DNA of 17,822 nt from Clostridia bacterium (GCA_017442445.1 JAFRZS010000203.1:1-17822), one strand, 5' to 3'. Counted from the first letter of the stretch, positions 1-7,462 are shown. Program-made: numbers and translations. Notes: a model not told the origin generated them from the sequence alone.

Positions 1-432
1 AGTACATTAAAAGCATCGCCGGAGGAAGAAAAAGAATTGTTTTACATCTCTACAGATATTCCTTTTGACGACCGTCCAAATTTACTGGCAGAGATTACGG
101 ATTTGGATATTGGTTTATTGCGAAGTCACTTGAAAGAAATAGGCAGCAACCTGAATGAGCAATCTTTGCACTCCGGTGTATTGGATATTGCAAGAGATAT
201 GCAGCTGGTTTCCGGTCCGGTGGAGAATATGAAGCCTTTGAATGTAGGTATCCTGATGTTTACAGAATGTCCGGAAAAGTATTTCCGGTATGCACGGATT
301 GAAGTGGTAGATATTCCGGATCCTACCGGTAATAACATGGAGGAGAAGGTTTTTACCGGTCCGATTCAGCGGCAGCTAAAGGATGCTCTGGCATATATAA
401 AGAATTATACTCTGAAGGAAGCGGTAATAAAA
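1..432 (+). pseudogene. Fragment of AlbA_2/RecG-like putative DNA-binding ATPase, truncated at both sides
   Basis: This part matches the segment after the Schlafen/AlbA_2 domain and before the HATPase_c_4-like domain of the putative ATP-dependent helicase/transcriptional regulator family. Visible motifs are ASPEEEKEL, IPFDDRPN, NVGILMF, EVVDIPDPTGN and FTGPIQ-QL. Homology stops at YIKN...VIK (about 400-432), just where the family would continue into its ATPase domain. Three of its six Arg codons are CGG (286, 295, 370), a codon absent from the kinase part, which uses AGA and CGT. That supports a different origin for the two halves. Function of the fragment is unknown. Confidence 0.7.
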
Positions 433-1632
433 GAAATGGACAACAAAATAACTGTTGAACAGCTTGAAAAATATATAACTGTTCAGACGGTTACGGATAC
501 AAGCATTATTGAAATGAAGGTCACAACCAATGATATGGAATTGACCAAGAGTATTGCAAAAGCAGTTGAAAAGCATTATAAGAAAATTGCCGATGAAAAA
601 TATCCTGATACAAGCCTTATAATGTGCGATGCTCCCAACATGCCTAAAGAAGCTGATAAGGGAACATCTCCGATTCTTATTGCGGTTATTGGTGCTATTT
701 TCGGTGCGGTAATAGTTATCATCTGGTTGCTTATAGTTGATGTAACAGAAGATACTGTTAAAAATATTGCTGACATTTCCGAAAGAATTGACATTAACAT
801 CATGGGTGCCGTTACTCAGATTGATAAGGGCAAGACGAAAGACGGTGAAACCAAAAAGAAACTTCTTATTACGGAAAAAGGCGCATCATTCGGATTCGTT
901 GAAACTTACAAAGCGATCAGAACAAAGATTGAAGTTATGGCAACAAGAAAAGGCTATAAAACCTTTGTTGTTACAAGTACAGCAGAAAACGAAGGTAAAA
1001 CAACAGTTGCGGCAAATATCGCAGTTGCATTGGCACAGAACGGCAAATCAGTTTTGCTTATAGATGCCGACCTCAGAAAACCTGCAGTTTCAAAGATGTT
1101 CTCATTGAAGGAAGAAGACAGCAAGGTATCATTTGCTGATGTTATCAGTGGCAGAAACAGTGTTGACAGCTGTGTAAAATATCTTGAACAGTATAAGCTT
1201 TTCATACTTGCAGGACACAAGAGTTTGCGTGAGCCGACAGAGTTGCTTTCAACAGTTTCAATGGAAATGATTATTGAATCTGCAAAGAAAGAATTTGACT
1301 TTGTCATCATTGATACACCGCCGGCAGGACTTGTTGCAGATGCTACAATTATGTCTAAGTATGCCGATGCAGCTATATTTGTTATCCGTGAAAATGCTGC
1401 ACACATTCAGGAAATCAATGTGGCTATCAACGATATCAGCAACAGCGGTGTTGATATTGTCGGTTGTGTATATAACTGTGTAAATGTACCTAAGCATCAC
1501 GGATATTACGGACGCAAAAGGCGTTACGGCTATGGTGGATATTACGGCTACGGCGGATATTACGGTTATGGCGGATACTACGGTTACGGATACCGTAACT
1601 ACGGTCAGCAAACAGAGAACAATGATAAATAA
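1..1632 (+). CDS. In-frame chimera: AlbA_2/RecG-like ATP-binding protein fragment joined to a Wzz/BY-kinase (CpsD-like) C-terminal part
   Basis: The frame is open from base 1, so the TTG at 37 is an internal Leu codon, not a convincing start. Residue numbers below count from that TTG. Residues 1-132 carry the hallmarks of AlbA_2-type putative ATP-binding proteins (IPFDDRPN, PLNVGILMF, IEVVDIPD, KVFTGPIQRQL, YIKN). From about residue 133 the protein is the second half of a Wzz/CpsC chain-length domain (VTVEQL-like segment, VTDTSIIEMKV), a membrane helix at 212-234, then a cytoplasmic BY-kinase. The kinase shows a Walker A variant around 314-323 (AENEGKTT), Walker A' at 339-349 (LLIDADLRKP), Walker B (FVIIDTPP) and a tail with 15 tyrosines. 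BY-kinases autophosphorylate such tails to control capsule or exopolysaccharide export. The first Wzz membrane helix is missing. The stop codon lies inside the adjoining repeat element. Either a real recombination product or an assembly chimera; the kinase identity is secure, the intact gene is not. Confidence 0.85.
   Translation, partial: STLKASPEEEKELFYISTDIPFDDRPNLLAEITDLDIGLLRSHLKEIGSNLNEQSLHSGVLDIARDMQLVSGPVENMKPLNVGILMFTECPEKYFRYARIEVVDIPDPTGNNMEEKVFTGPIQRQLKDALAYIKNYTLKEAVIKEMDNKITVEQLEKYITVQTVTDTSIIEMKVTTNDMELTKSIAKAVEKHYKKIADEKYPDTSLIMCDAPNMPKEADKGTSPILIAVIGAIFGAVIVIIWLLIVDVTEDTVKNIADISERIDINIMGAVTQIDKGKTKDGETKKKLLITEKGASFGFVETYKAIRTKIEVMATRKGYKTFVVTSTAENEGKTTVAANIAVALAQNGKSVLLIDADLRKPAVSKMFSLKEEDSKVSFADVISGRNSVDSCVKYLEQYKLFILAGHKSLREPTELLSTVSMEMIIESAKKEFDFVIIDTPPAGLVADATIMSKYADAAIFVIRENAAHIQEINVAINDISNSGVDIVGCVYNCVNVPKHHGYYGRKRRYGYGGYYGYGGYYGYGGYYGYGYRNYGQQTENNDK
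1534..1587 (+). repeat. Three tandem 18-bp units encoding GGYYGY in the BY-kinase tail
   Basis: Three consecutive 18-bp units at 1534-1551, 1552-1569 and 1570-1587 encode Gly-Gly-Tyr-Tyr-Gly-Tyr and differ only at synonymous third positions. They form most of the Tyr-rich C-terminal cluster that serves as autophosphorylation substrate in BY-kinases. The array could change copy number by slippage. Confidence 0.85.
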
Positions 1633-1698
1633 AAAATCAGGGGCTGTAGAGGCACACTCCGTAAGGAAGTGTGCCTCAGTTATATTCGCCTTACGGCG

Positions 1699-1833
1699 AG
1701 TGATATTGCTTCGCAGTGATATTGTCCTTCGGACAGTTTTGGAGGCGAATATAATATCACTGAAGCTGAAAGATTCAATATCACTTTGCCGAAAGGCAAA
1801 ATATCACTGTGAGACCTATCTCACAATATCACT
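1699..1833. repeat. Spaced 9-bp repeats AATATCACT / AGTGATATT separated by small hairpins
   Basis: AATATCACT occurs at 1753, 1777, 1800 and 1825, spaced 24, 23 and 25 bp. Its reverse complement occurs at 1699 and 1715. Two of the intervals are themselves small hairpins (stems 1785-1800 and 1808-1825). The direction of the repeats flips near 1740, giving the interior an overall inverted symmetry (TTATATTCGCC near 1680 against GGCGAATATAA near 1744). Confidence 0.75.
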
Positions 1834-1907
1834 TATTGTTCTTATCTTTGAGATAGATTAATTTTAATACTTTCTTTACGCACCTTTGAAAGTGCGTAAC
1901 CCACTAT

Positions 1908-1940
1908 GACACTTTCAATTTGGAAGTGTCAATTTTTATA
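1908..1940 (+). terminator. Possible intrinsic terminator for the kinase transcript
   Basis: GACACTTTC (1908-1916) can pair with GGAAGTGTC (1922-1930), a 9-bp stem with one G-U pair, and is followed by AATTTTTATAT. It lies about 275 bp after the stop codon, inside the repeat element. A second possible plus-strand stop is the outer repeat end GCCCCTG followed by six T at 1995-2000. Confidence 0.45.
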
Positions 1941-1985
1941 TAAAAAGAAAGTAGGGAGACACTTCTTTACGAAGTGTCTTCCTAC
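1941..1985 (-). terminator. Intrinsic terminator of the nitrilase-GDPD gene
   Basis: On the minus strand a 15-bp stem (1971-1985 with 1951-1965, one G-U pair) with a 5-nt loop is followed by TTTCTTTTTATA. It starts 23 bp beyond the stop codon of the minus-strand gene. This is a standard rho-independent terminator shape, located in the right arm of the repeat element. Confidence 0.75.
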
Positions 1986-2007
1986 TGCCCCTGATTTTTT
2001 ATCTTTT

Positions 2008-3609
2008 CTATTTGTAATTTTTAACTACTTGTGATATGAGGTTGTAGTCATTTGTAAGGATTGTATCAATTCCCATTTCAAGATAACGCTTCGCTTTTTC
2101 AACATCATCAGCATAAAATGCATTACAGATGATACCGTTTGCGTGTGCTTTGTCAACCATTTCCTGATTGAATTTATCTCTGAAAAACTGAACCTTTTTG
2201 CAACCGTAAAGTATAGCACGGTCAACAATTTCCCACGGCGCGTTGCCGCCTCCGCAACAACGGCAGATATCAGGTGCAATTTCCTGAGCAACTTTTAAAA
2301 AGTTATCATTTCCGCACATGAAATAAACATATTCTTTGCAATCGTACTTGTCAATAAGTGCGACTATTTTTTTGAGAGAATCAGGATTATATTCACAAGT
2401 TTTGTCCTTTGTCTTAACATGAATATTCATAATTACATGACAAGCAAATTTCTGCAAAATTTCTTCAAAGGTTACAATGCCGATACCTTTGAATTTCTCA
2501 TCAAATTTAGAACCGAAATCAAGCTGTTTTAATTCTTCATAAGTGTGTTCGTAAACCTTTCCTTCACCGTTGCTGACTCTGTCCAATGTAGCATCGTGAC
2601 AGGAAACAATCACACCGTCTTTTGTTTCCCAAAGGTCAAACTCAATTTCTTCAGCACCGAGCGCTATTGCCGCACCCCATGCAGCCATGCTGTTTTCGGG
2701 AGCGATTGTATTAAATCCTCTGTGAGCGCAGACTCTCGGATAGGGCGTGAGTTTTTCGGGTTTGACTATTGCACTGCCTGACGGACGGTATTTCCACGGA
2801 CGGCGGCCCTTTTCAATATATTCGTAGTGTGCGGCGAGGGGATTTCCGTAACCTGCGGGTTTGAGATATTTTTTATTTACATCAATTTCAACAGTTTCCA
2901 TGCCGACTTTATTTCCGAGATTGCAAAGCACCTCACCTGTAGGGGCTACCACCATACTTGCACCGCCAACATCGGAATGTTCACCCATTGTAACGGAAGA
3001 ACGCAACACATAAGCATTTGTGTTATATGCCAGAAACTGTGACATAATCTGAATTGCAAGAGGTGTATCGCTTCTCTGATGGGAACAGCCGATAACAAAA
3101 TCCAGATTCTGTCTTGCCATGTTAGCGTAATTTTCATAAAAATAGAAATCGTAGCAGATAAGGAAACCGAATCTCATACCCTCAATTTCTATAACGGTTG
3201 GTTCTGAAAACTCAAAAGAATAGTCAGAGTCAAGCTCCATAACAGATACCTCACCCGGTACGAGATGTTGCTTGAAATACATACCGACAATTTCACCGTT
3301 TCTGTCAAATGCGTAGGTGGTGTTGCGGTAACCTTTTTCAGCTTTTGAACGAGCATTTATAAAAAGCAGGGAATTGCATCTTTTTGCAGATTCCGATGCT
3401 TTTTTTAATATAGGCTCATTATATTTCCGGACACTTTTTTCTGCATCTTCTTTGGTCGTTGCAAGACAGGGAATATCACAGGATTCAGGTAACACTATGA
3501 TGTCCATACTGTCATCGCATTGGTCTAAAAGTTCAAGCTCTTTTTTAAAATACTCATCCGACAAATTGTAGTCGGATGAGTATGGCGGTTGTATAATACA
3601 TATTTTCAT
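2008..3609 (-). CDS. Fusion of nitrilase-superfamily C-N hydrolase and glycerophosphodiester phosphodiesterase
   Basis: A 533-residue cytoplasmic protein without signal peptide. Residues 1 to about 270 form a carbon-nitrogen hydrolase domain with the Glu-Lys-Cys triad in expected contexts: E42 (VLPES), K113 (YFKQH) and C152 (LICYDF). Residues about 290-533 form a GDPD domain with H296 (HRG), APENS, E323 and D325 (EIEFDL) and H338 (CHD), the metal and catalytic residues of the UgpQ family, which hydrolyses glycerophosphodiesters to glycerol-3-phosphate and an alcohol. Both active sites look intact. The substrate of the amidase half cannot be read from sequence; coupled turnover of an amide-containing glycerophosphodiester is speculation. 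ATG at 3609 has GGAGG nine bases upstream. It follows aroQ after 49 bp but has its own promoter, so it is probably not a functional part of the aro operon. Confidence 0.9.
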   Translation of the reverse strand: MKICIIQPPYSSDYNLSDEYFKKELELLDQCDDSMDIIVLPESCDIPCLATTKEDAEKSVRKYNEPILKKASESAKRCNSLLFINARSKAEKGYRNTTYAFDRNGEIVGMYFKQHLVPGEVSVMELDSDYSFEFSEPTVIEIEGMRFGFLICYDFYFYENYANMARQNLDFVIGCSHQRSDTPLAIQIMSQFLAYNTNAYVLRSSVTMGEHSDVGGASMVVAPTGEVLCNLGNKVGMETVEIDVNKKYLKPAGYGNPLAAHYEYIEKGRRPWKYRPSGSAIVKPEKLTPYPRVCAHRGFNTIAPENSMAAWGAAIALGAEEIEFDLWETKDGVIVSCHDATLDRVSNGEGKVYEHTYEELKQLDFGSKFDEKFKGIGIVTFEEILQKFACHVIMNIHVKTKDKTCEYNPDSLKKIVALIDKYDCKEYVYFMCGNDNFLKVAQEIAPDICRCCGGGNAPWEIVDRAILYGCKKVQFFRDKFNQEMVDKAHANGIICNAFYADDVEKAKRYLEMGIDTILTNDYNLISQVVKNYK

Positions 3610-3638
3610 TATAACTTGCCTCCGGGAACATTTTTAAA

Positions 3639-3667
3639 ATTATAACACAAAAAGTTATTTATTTCAA
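3639..3667 (-). promoter_or_regulatory. Promoter for the nitrilase-GDPD gene
   Basis: On the minus strand TTGAAA (3662-3667) is followed by a 17-bp spacer and TATAAT (3639-3644), preceded by TG as an extended -10. The -35 box lies inside the last codons of aroQ. Predicted transcription start is near 3632, giving a short leader with GGAGG before the ATG. Confidence 0.7.
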
Positions 3668-4090
3668 ATATTCCTCAAGGAAATCTATTGCTACGGTGTA
3701 GCTGTCAAAGCCGAGACCGCTGACGGTATTTTTGCAGTAGGGTCTGATATAGGAAATTTTTCTGAATGCTTCACGTTCATCAACATTTGAAATATGAACC
3801 TCAACTGTCGGAATTGAAACCGCTTTCAGAGCATCAAGAATGGCAACCGATGTATGAGTATAAGCGGCGGGATTTATAACGATGCCGTCAATTTTTTTAT
3901 AAGCGTCCTGTATAGCATCGACGATTGCACCCTCGTGATTTGATTGGAAAAATTCAACATCAATATTTTTTTTGTCACAATGTGTTTTGATGTGTTCCAA
4001 TAAATCGGTATAGGTTTTGTTGCCGTAAATTTCGGGCTCACGAAGACCGAGCATATTGATATTAGGGCCGTTAATTACAAGAATTTTCAT
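3659..4090 (-). CDS. aroQ: 3-dehydroquinate dehydratase, type II
   Basis: Dehydrates 3-dehydroquinate to 3-dehydroshikimate, step 3 of the shikimate pathway. At 143 residues it has normal type II length (about 145) and forms dodecamers in the family. Signatures are NGPNINMLG-REP-IYG (catalytic Y22), QSNHEGAIVD at 49-58, NPAAYTHTSVAI from N73, and EVHISNVDEREAFR with H99. The start overlaps the aroE/K end by 20 nt, and GGAG lies upstream within that gene, indicating translational coupling. It is the last shikimate gene of the operon. Confidence 0.96.
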   Translation of the reverse strand: MKILVINGPNINMLGLREPEIYGNKTYTDLLEHIKTHCDKKNIDVEFFQSNHEGAIVDAIQDAYKKIDGIVINPAAYTHTSVAILDALKAVSIPTVEVHISNVDEREAFRKISYIRPYCKNTVSGLGFDSYTVAIDFLEEYLK

Positions 4091-5312
4091 AGCCTAATGC
4101 CTCCAATAATTTTTTTGAAGTGATTTCTACAGATTCATTTGAGTCAATCTCGAAGTCACAAAGAGTTTTATAGAAATCAATTCTTTCGTCATAAAGCCTT
4201 TTCAGATTTTCAATATTTTTTGACAAAGGTCTGTTATCGGTTGAAAGCTTTTCTATATCGCGCGACAGGTAAACAACAACGGAGTTTTGTCTGAGCAGAT
4301 AGTGATTTCTTTCAAGGTTCACGATTCCTCCGCCCGTTGCGATAACCTTAGAGCTTAATTTTGAAACCTCGGACAAAGCATCGGTTTCAATCTGTCTGAA
4401 AATTTCTTCGCCGTCTTCGGAGAAAATCTGAGGTATAGGCTTATTTGCGATTTTTTCAATTTCTGAGTCGGTATCAATAAATTCTCTGTTGAGTATTTCT
4501 GCAATCATTTTTCCGACAGAACTCTTACCGCATGACGGCATACCGATGAGGATAATATTTTTTGTCTGTCTTTCAATGATCTTTACGATTCTGTCAATTT
4601 CAGAGTCGTTAATTTTTTTATCAAGGAAAATTTCACAGGCTTTTTTAGCTTGTGCGACTAACATCGGCAGTCCGTTTGAATAAGGAATGTTCATTTTTTC
4701 AGCATCTGAAATCAACTTGGTTTTTGCGGGATTATATATGATGTCAAGAACACCCTTGCAGTTTCTGAAGCTTTGAAGCTCAATACAGGAAACATTGGTT
4801 TTCGGATACATTCCGACAGGGGTGGTGTTGACAATAATCTCTGCATCAAAGTGGCGGCTGATATTATCATAGTTATCTTCACCGCTTCGTGAAATCACAG
4901 TTACAGACGAAGCATCGAGGTCATGAAGGACTGCGCAGACGGTTTTTGATGAACCGCCTGAGCCGAGAACGATGCACTTTCTGTTTTTTACATCTATACC
5001 TGCTTTTTTGAGCATATATGTAAAACCGTAGTAATCAGTATTATCCCCATGAAGCCTACCGTTTTTAACTGTTATAGTATTCACACTTTTTAACCTCTTT
5101 GCAGAGTCTGAAAGAGTGTCACAAAAAGGAATAACAGTTTCCTTGTAGGGAATGGTGACATTTATACCTTCAAAATTATGCTCTTTTAAAAAAGGCTCAA
5201 CATCCTTTTCGGGCATAGGGAAAAGGCGGTATTCATAACTTGCCAGAAGATTATGAATCTGCGGTGAAAAGCTGTGGCCGAGAGTACCGCCCAGAAGACC
5301 GTACAAAGCCAT
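4071..5312 (-). CDS. aroE/aroK: Bifunctional shikimate dehydrogenase / shikimate kinase (AroE-AroK fusion)
   Basis: A 413-residue fusion for steps 4 and 5. Residues 1 to about 245 are AroE: GHSFSP--H at 12-20, NVTIPYK with catalytic K57, GDNTD with D93, NADP loop GSGGSSK at 117-123, NTTPVGMYP at 162-170, and Q221 in the C-terminal helix. Residues about 252-413 are AroK: Walker A GMPSCGKS at 257-264, DTD with D282, R306 in FRQIE, GGG at 327-329, and lid R361 (NRPL). All key residues of both enzymes are present, so the protein should reduce 3-dehydroshikimate and phosphorylate shikimate. ATG at 5312 overlaps the pheA stop by one base (TAATG) and has GGAGG upstream. No separate aroK is present in the operon, consistent with the fusion supplying both steps. 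Confidence 0.95.
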   Translation of the reverse strand: MALYGLLGGTLGHSFSPQIHNLLASYEYRLFPMPEKDVEPFLKEHNFEGINVTIPYKETVIPFCDTLSDSAKRLKSVNTITVKNGRLHGDNTDYYGFTYMLKKAGIDVKNRKCIVLGSGGSSKTVCAVLHDLDASSVTVISRSGEDNYDNISRHFDAEIIVNTTPVGMYPKTNVSCIELQSFRNCKGVLDIIYNPAKTKLISDAEKMNIPYSNGLPMLVAQAKKACEIFLDKKINDSEIDRIVKIIERQTKNIILIGMPSCGKSSVGKMIAEILNREFIDTDSEIEKIANKPIPQIFSEDGEEIFRQIETDALSEVSKLSSKVIATGGGIVNLERNHYLLRQNSVVVYLSRDIEKLSTDNRPLSKNIENLKRLYDERIDFYKTLCDFEIDSNESVEITSKKLLEALGYENSCN

Positions 5313-6451
5313 TATATTACCTCCGAATAGCTGCCGAGATAACGGAAATCGTCAAGCTCGTTTTCAAGGTCGGATATAAGCTGAATAAGCTTGGGAGAGT
5401 AAACAGATGTATCTAAATCGAAATAGAACATGAATTCAAAATCACTGTCGGGTATAGGACGGCTTTCAAGCTTTACAAGGTTGATACCGAGAGAGTAGAA
5501 TCTTGAAATAAGTCTGTAAAGAGAACCGGGTTTATGCGGAATAACAGCCATAAGACTTGTGCGGTCTGCACCGGGATAGATTTCAAGGTCTTTTGAAATA
5601 CAGATGAAACGAGTGTAATTGTTTCCGTTATCCTGAACACGATCGGAAAGGGATACAAGATTATATAATTTTTCACAAGCCTTTGAAGAAATAGCGGCAA
5701 CGTCTGTTCTTTCGGAATTTGCTACTGTTTCTGCTGCGATTGCTGTGTTTTCAACAGGAGTAACCTTTACATTGAGGTCTTTCAGGAAGCTTTCGCACTG
5801 CTGAATTGCCTGCTCGTGTGAGAAAATTTCCTTGATATCGCTGATTTTTGTACCGGGCTTTGCAAGGAGCGAATGACCTGCCATAACTCTTGTGCTTCTT
5901 ACGATGTGGAAATTATATTTAATCATAAGGTCATAGATTTTATTAACTGAACCTGCATTACTGTTTTCAAGGGGAAGAACACCGTATTTGCAAAGACCTT
6001 TATCAATAGCCTGGAAAATAGCCTCGAAGTTTGAGAAATACATGATGTTCGGGAGTGAGAATAATTTGTCAGCGGCAAGTTGAGAATATGCGCCTTCAAC
6101 ACCCTGACAAGCAACAGTTACTTTACTCGGGAAAAGCTTGGGTGTGTTTTCAAGAGCATTTGTCATGTCAGTTGCAAGTTTTGATGTTCCGGAAAGCAGT
6201 TTGCTCTGATATGAACGGCTCAATTCCATAAGCATTGAGAAAAGTATTCTTGTAGAATCCTCATGCTCTTCACCTGCCTGAGTTGTCACTTTGTCAAGAA
6301 GCTGTCTCTCTCTCTTGCTATCAAAGATTTTCATGTTGTTAGCTTTCTTGTACTCTGCAACTTCACCTGCGAGGTTCATTCTTTCGATGTAGAGCTTTAC
6401 TAACTGTTCATCTACTGCGTCGATTTTTGTTCTGAGTTCTTGAATATCCAT
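5312..6451 (-). CDS. pheA: Bifunctional chorismate mutase / prephenate dehydratase with ACT domain (P-protein)
   Basis: Converts chorismate to prephenate and then phenylpyruvate, the branch to phenylalanine. Residues 1 to about 85 are an AroQ-class mutase with R7, R24, K35, D44, R47, E48 and Q82 at nearly the same spacing as the E. coli P-protein active site. Residues about 110-288 are prephenate dehydratase with the catalytic T280-R281-F282 motif (NYTRF). Residues about 297-379 are an ACT domain with KPGSLYR and ESRP (329-332), the element linked to allosteric phenylalanine inhibition in the family. At 379 residues it is close to the E. coli enzyme (386). It begins 3 nt after the aroC stop, with its ribosome site inside the last aroC codons. 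Having pheA inside the shikimate operon agrees with the Phe-rich leader upstream. Confidence 0.96.
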   Translation of the reverse strand: MDIQELRTKIDAVDEQLVKLYIERMNLAGEVAEYKKANNMKIFDSKRERQLLDKVTTQAGEEHEDSTRILFSMLMELSRSYQSKLLSGTSKLATDMTNALENTPKLFPSKVTVACQGVEGAYSQLAADKLFSLPNIMYFSNFEAIFQAIDKGLCKYGVLPLENSNAGSVNKIYDLMIKYNFHIVRSTRVMAGHSLLAKPGTKISDIKEIFSHEQAIQQCESFLKDLNVKVTPVENTAIAAETVANSERTDVAAISSKACEKLYNLVSLSDRVQDNGNNYTRFICISKDLEIYPGADRTSLMAVIPHKPGSLYRLISRFYSLGINLVKLESRPIPDSDFEFMFYFDLDTSVYSPKLIQLISDLENELDDFRYLGSYSEVI

Positions 6452-6454
6452 TGT

Positions 6455-7462
6455 TTATAACATCTCCTCTAAAATTGTTATTGCTGTTACTGCTTCAATA
6501 CAAGGTACTGCACGAGGCACAATACAAGGATCGTGTCTGCCTTGTATATTAAGTTTTACATTTTCTTTTGTTTTTAAATTTACGGATTCCTGCTCAATCG
6601 AAATTGAGGGAGTGGGTTTTACCGCAACCCTGAATACAATAGGCATACCTGAAGATATACCGCCGAGAATACCGCCGTGGTTATTTGTTTTTGTTCTGAC
6701 AATATCACCGTCAAAATAAAATGGGTCATTATTCTGAGAGCCTTTAAGTGATGCACACTCAAATCCGTTACCAAACTCAATTCCCTTGATTGCGGGGATT
6801 GCGAAAATTGAGGAAGAAATCTTACTTTCAAGACTTCCTGACATTGTATCTCCGATGCCTGCGGGGACACCGTTTACAACGCATTCAATAATTCCGCCGA
6901 GTGAATCACCTTTTGTTCGTACATCGTCAATTGCTTTAATAATTTCATCTGAAATAAATTTATCGCCTTTGTTTTCAATACCGCCGATACTTAAAATTTT
7001 TGCATCAACCGTAATATTTTTCTGAGCTAAAATCTGTTTAGCAATACCGCCGGCGATACAAAGCGGAGCAGTCAGCCGTCCCGAAAAATGACCGCCGCCT
7101 CTGATATCATTGAAACCGTTATACTTTATGTGAGCTGAATAGTCTGCGTGTGACGGACGGGGTATTTCAAGCAGATTATCATAATCCTGTGAGCGTGTAT
7201 TGGTGTTTTCAATGATTGCACACAACGGTGCGCCACAGGTTTTTGAGTTGACTATACCTGACAGCACCTTGATTTTGTCAGCCTCTTTTCTCTGAGTAGA
7301 GTAAGAATTCTGACCGGGTGCGCGTCTTGCCATAAATTGAGCCAATTCATCAAAATCTATTTCTATTCCCGCGGGTAAGGAGTCAATCACGACACCTATT
7401 GCTTCGGAGTGTGACTGTCCGAAAACAGTAATTTTAATTTTTTCACCAAATACAGGGGACAT
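6455..7462 (-). CDS. aroC: Chorismate synthase
   Basis: Catalyses the last shikimate step, EPSP to chorismate, with reduced FMN. The 335-residue protein shows FGQSHS (H18), RRAPGQNSYSTQR at 46-58, PRPSHADY at 101-108, RGGGHFSGR with H125, GGILGGISSG and GRHDPCIVPRA. The first signature reads GQSHS instead of the more common GESHG, a variant I believe is shared by a Clostridia subfamily; both catalytic histidines remain. I place the start at ATG 7462, not the TTG one codon earlier (7465), because ATG overlaps the aroA stop in TGATG, the same coupling used elsewhere in this operon. AAAGGGTGG upstream is a plausible ribosome site. Confidence 0.96.
   Translation of the reverse strand: MSPVFGEKIKITVFGQSHSEAIGVVIDSLPAGIEIDFDELAQFMARRAPGQNSYSTQRKEADKIKVLSGIVNSKTCGAPLCAIIENTNTRSQDYDNLLEIPRPSHADYSAHIKYNGFNDIRGGGHFSGRLTAPLCIAGGIAKQILAQKNITVDAKILSIGGIENKGDKFISDEIIKAIDDVRTKGDSLGGIIECVVNGVPAGIGDTMSGSLESKISSSIFAIPAIKGIEFGNGFECASLKGSQNNDPFYFDGDIVRTKTNNHGGILGGISSGMPIVFRVAVKPTPSISIEQESVNLKTKENVKLNIQGRHDPCIVPRAVPCIEAVTAITILEEML

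Larger units (their letters stand above)
1629..2002. repeat. MITE-like palindromic intergenic element with 16-bp perfect terminal inverted repeats
   Basis: Bases 1629-1644 (ATAAAAAATCAGGGGC) are exactly inverted at 1987-2002. The similarity continues imperfectly about 33 bp inward on each side, so each end also carries its own hairpin (1649-1677 and 1951-1985). The interior is a chain of short hairpins: 1687-1698, 1785-1800 (6-bp stem, GAAA loop), 1808-1825 (7-bp stem), 1876-1899 (8-bp stem) and 1908-1930. No credible protein is encoded. The element lies between convergent genes and contains the stop codon of the upstream kinase at 1630-1632. A 2-bp AT duplication at the ends is possible but not convincing. 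It could be a non-autonomous mobile repeat or a large bidirectional termination structure; the data fit both. Confidence 0.7.

Noticed and set aside
37..39. TTG at 37 as start of the first gene
   Set aside because: The frame is open to base 1 and the upstream codons (ASPEEEKEL) continue the AlbA_2-family homology, so this is an internal Leu codon.
954..1406. 150-codon minus-strand ORF inside the kinase gene
   Set aside because: Shadow of the kinase coding sequence; no independent family features.
1699..1833. CRISPR array
   Set aside because: Repeat units are only 9 bp, spacers about 15 bp and partly palindromic, and no cas genes are near.
1484..1861. 125-codon plus-strand ORF running from the kinase tail into the repeat element
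   Set aside because: It is out of frame with the kinase and its second half only translates the hairpin repeats; no ribosome site or family features.
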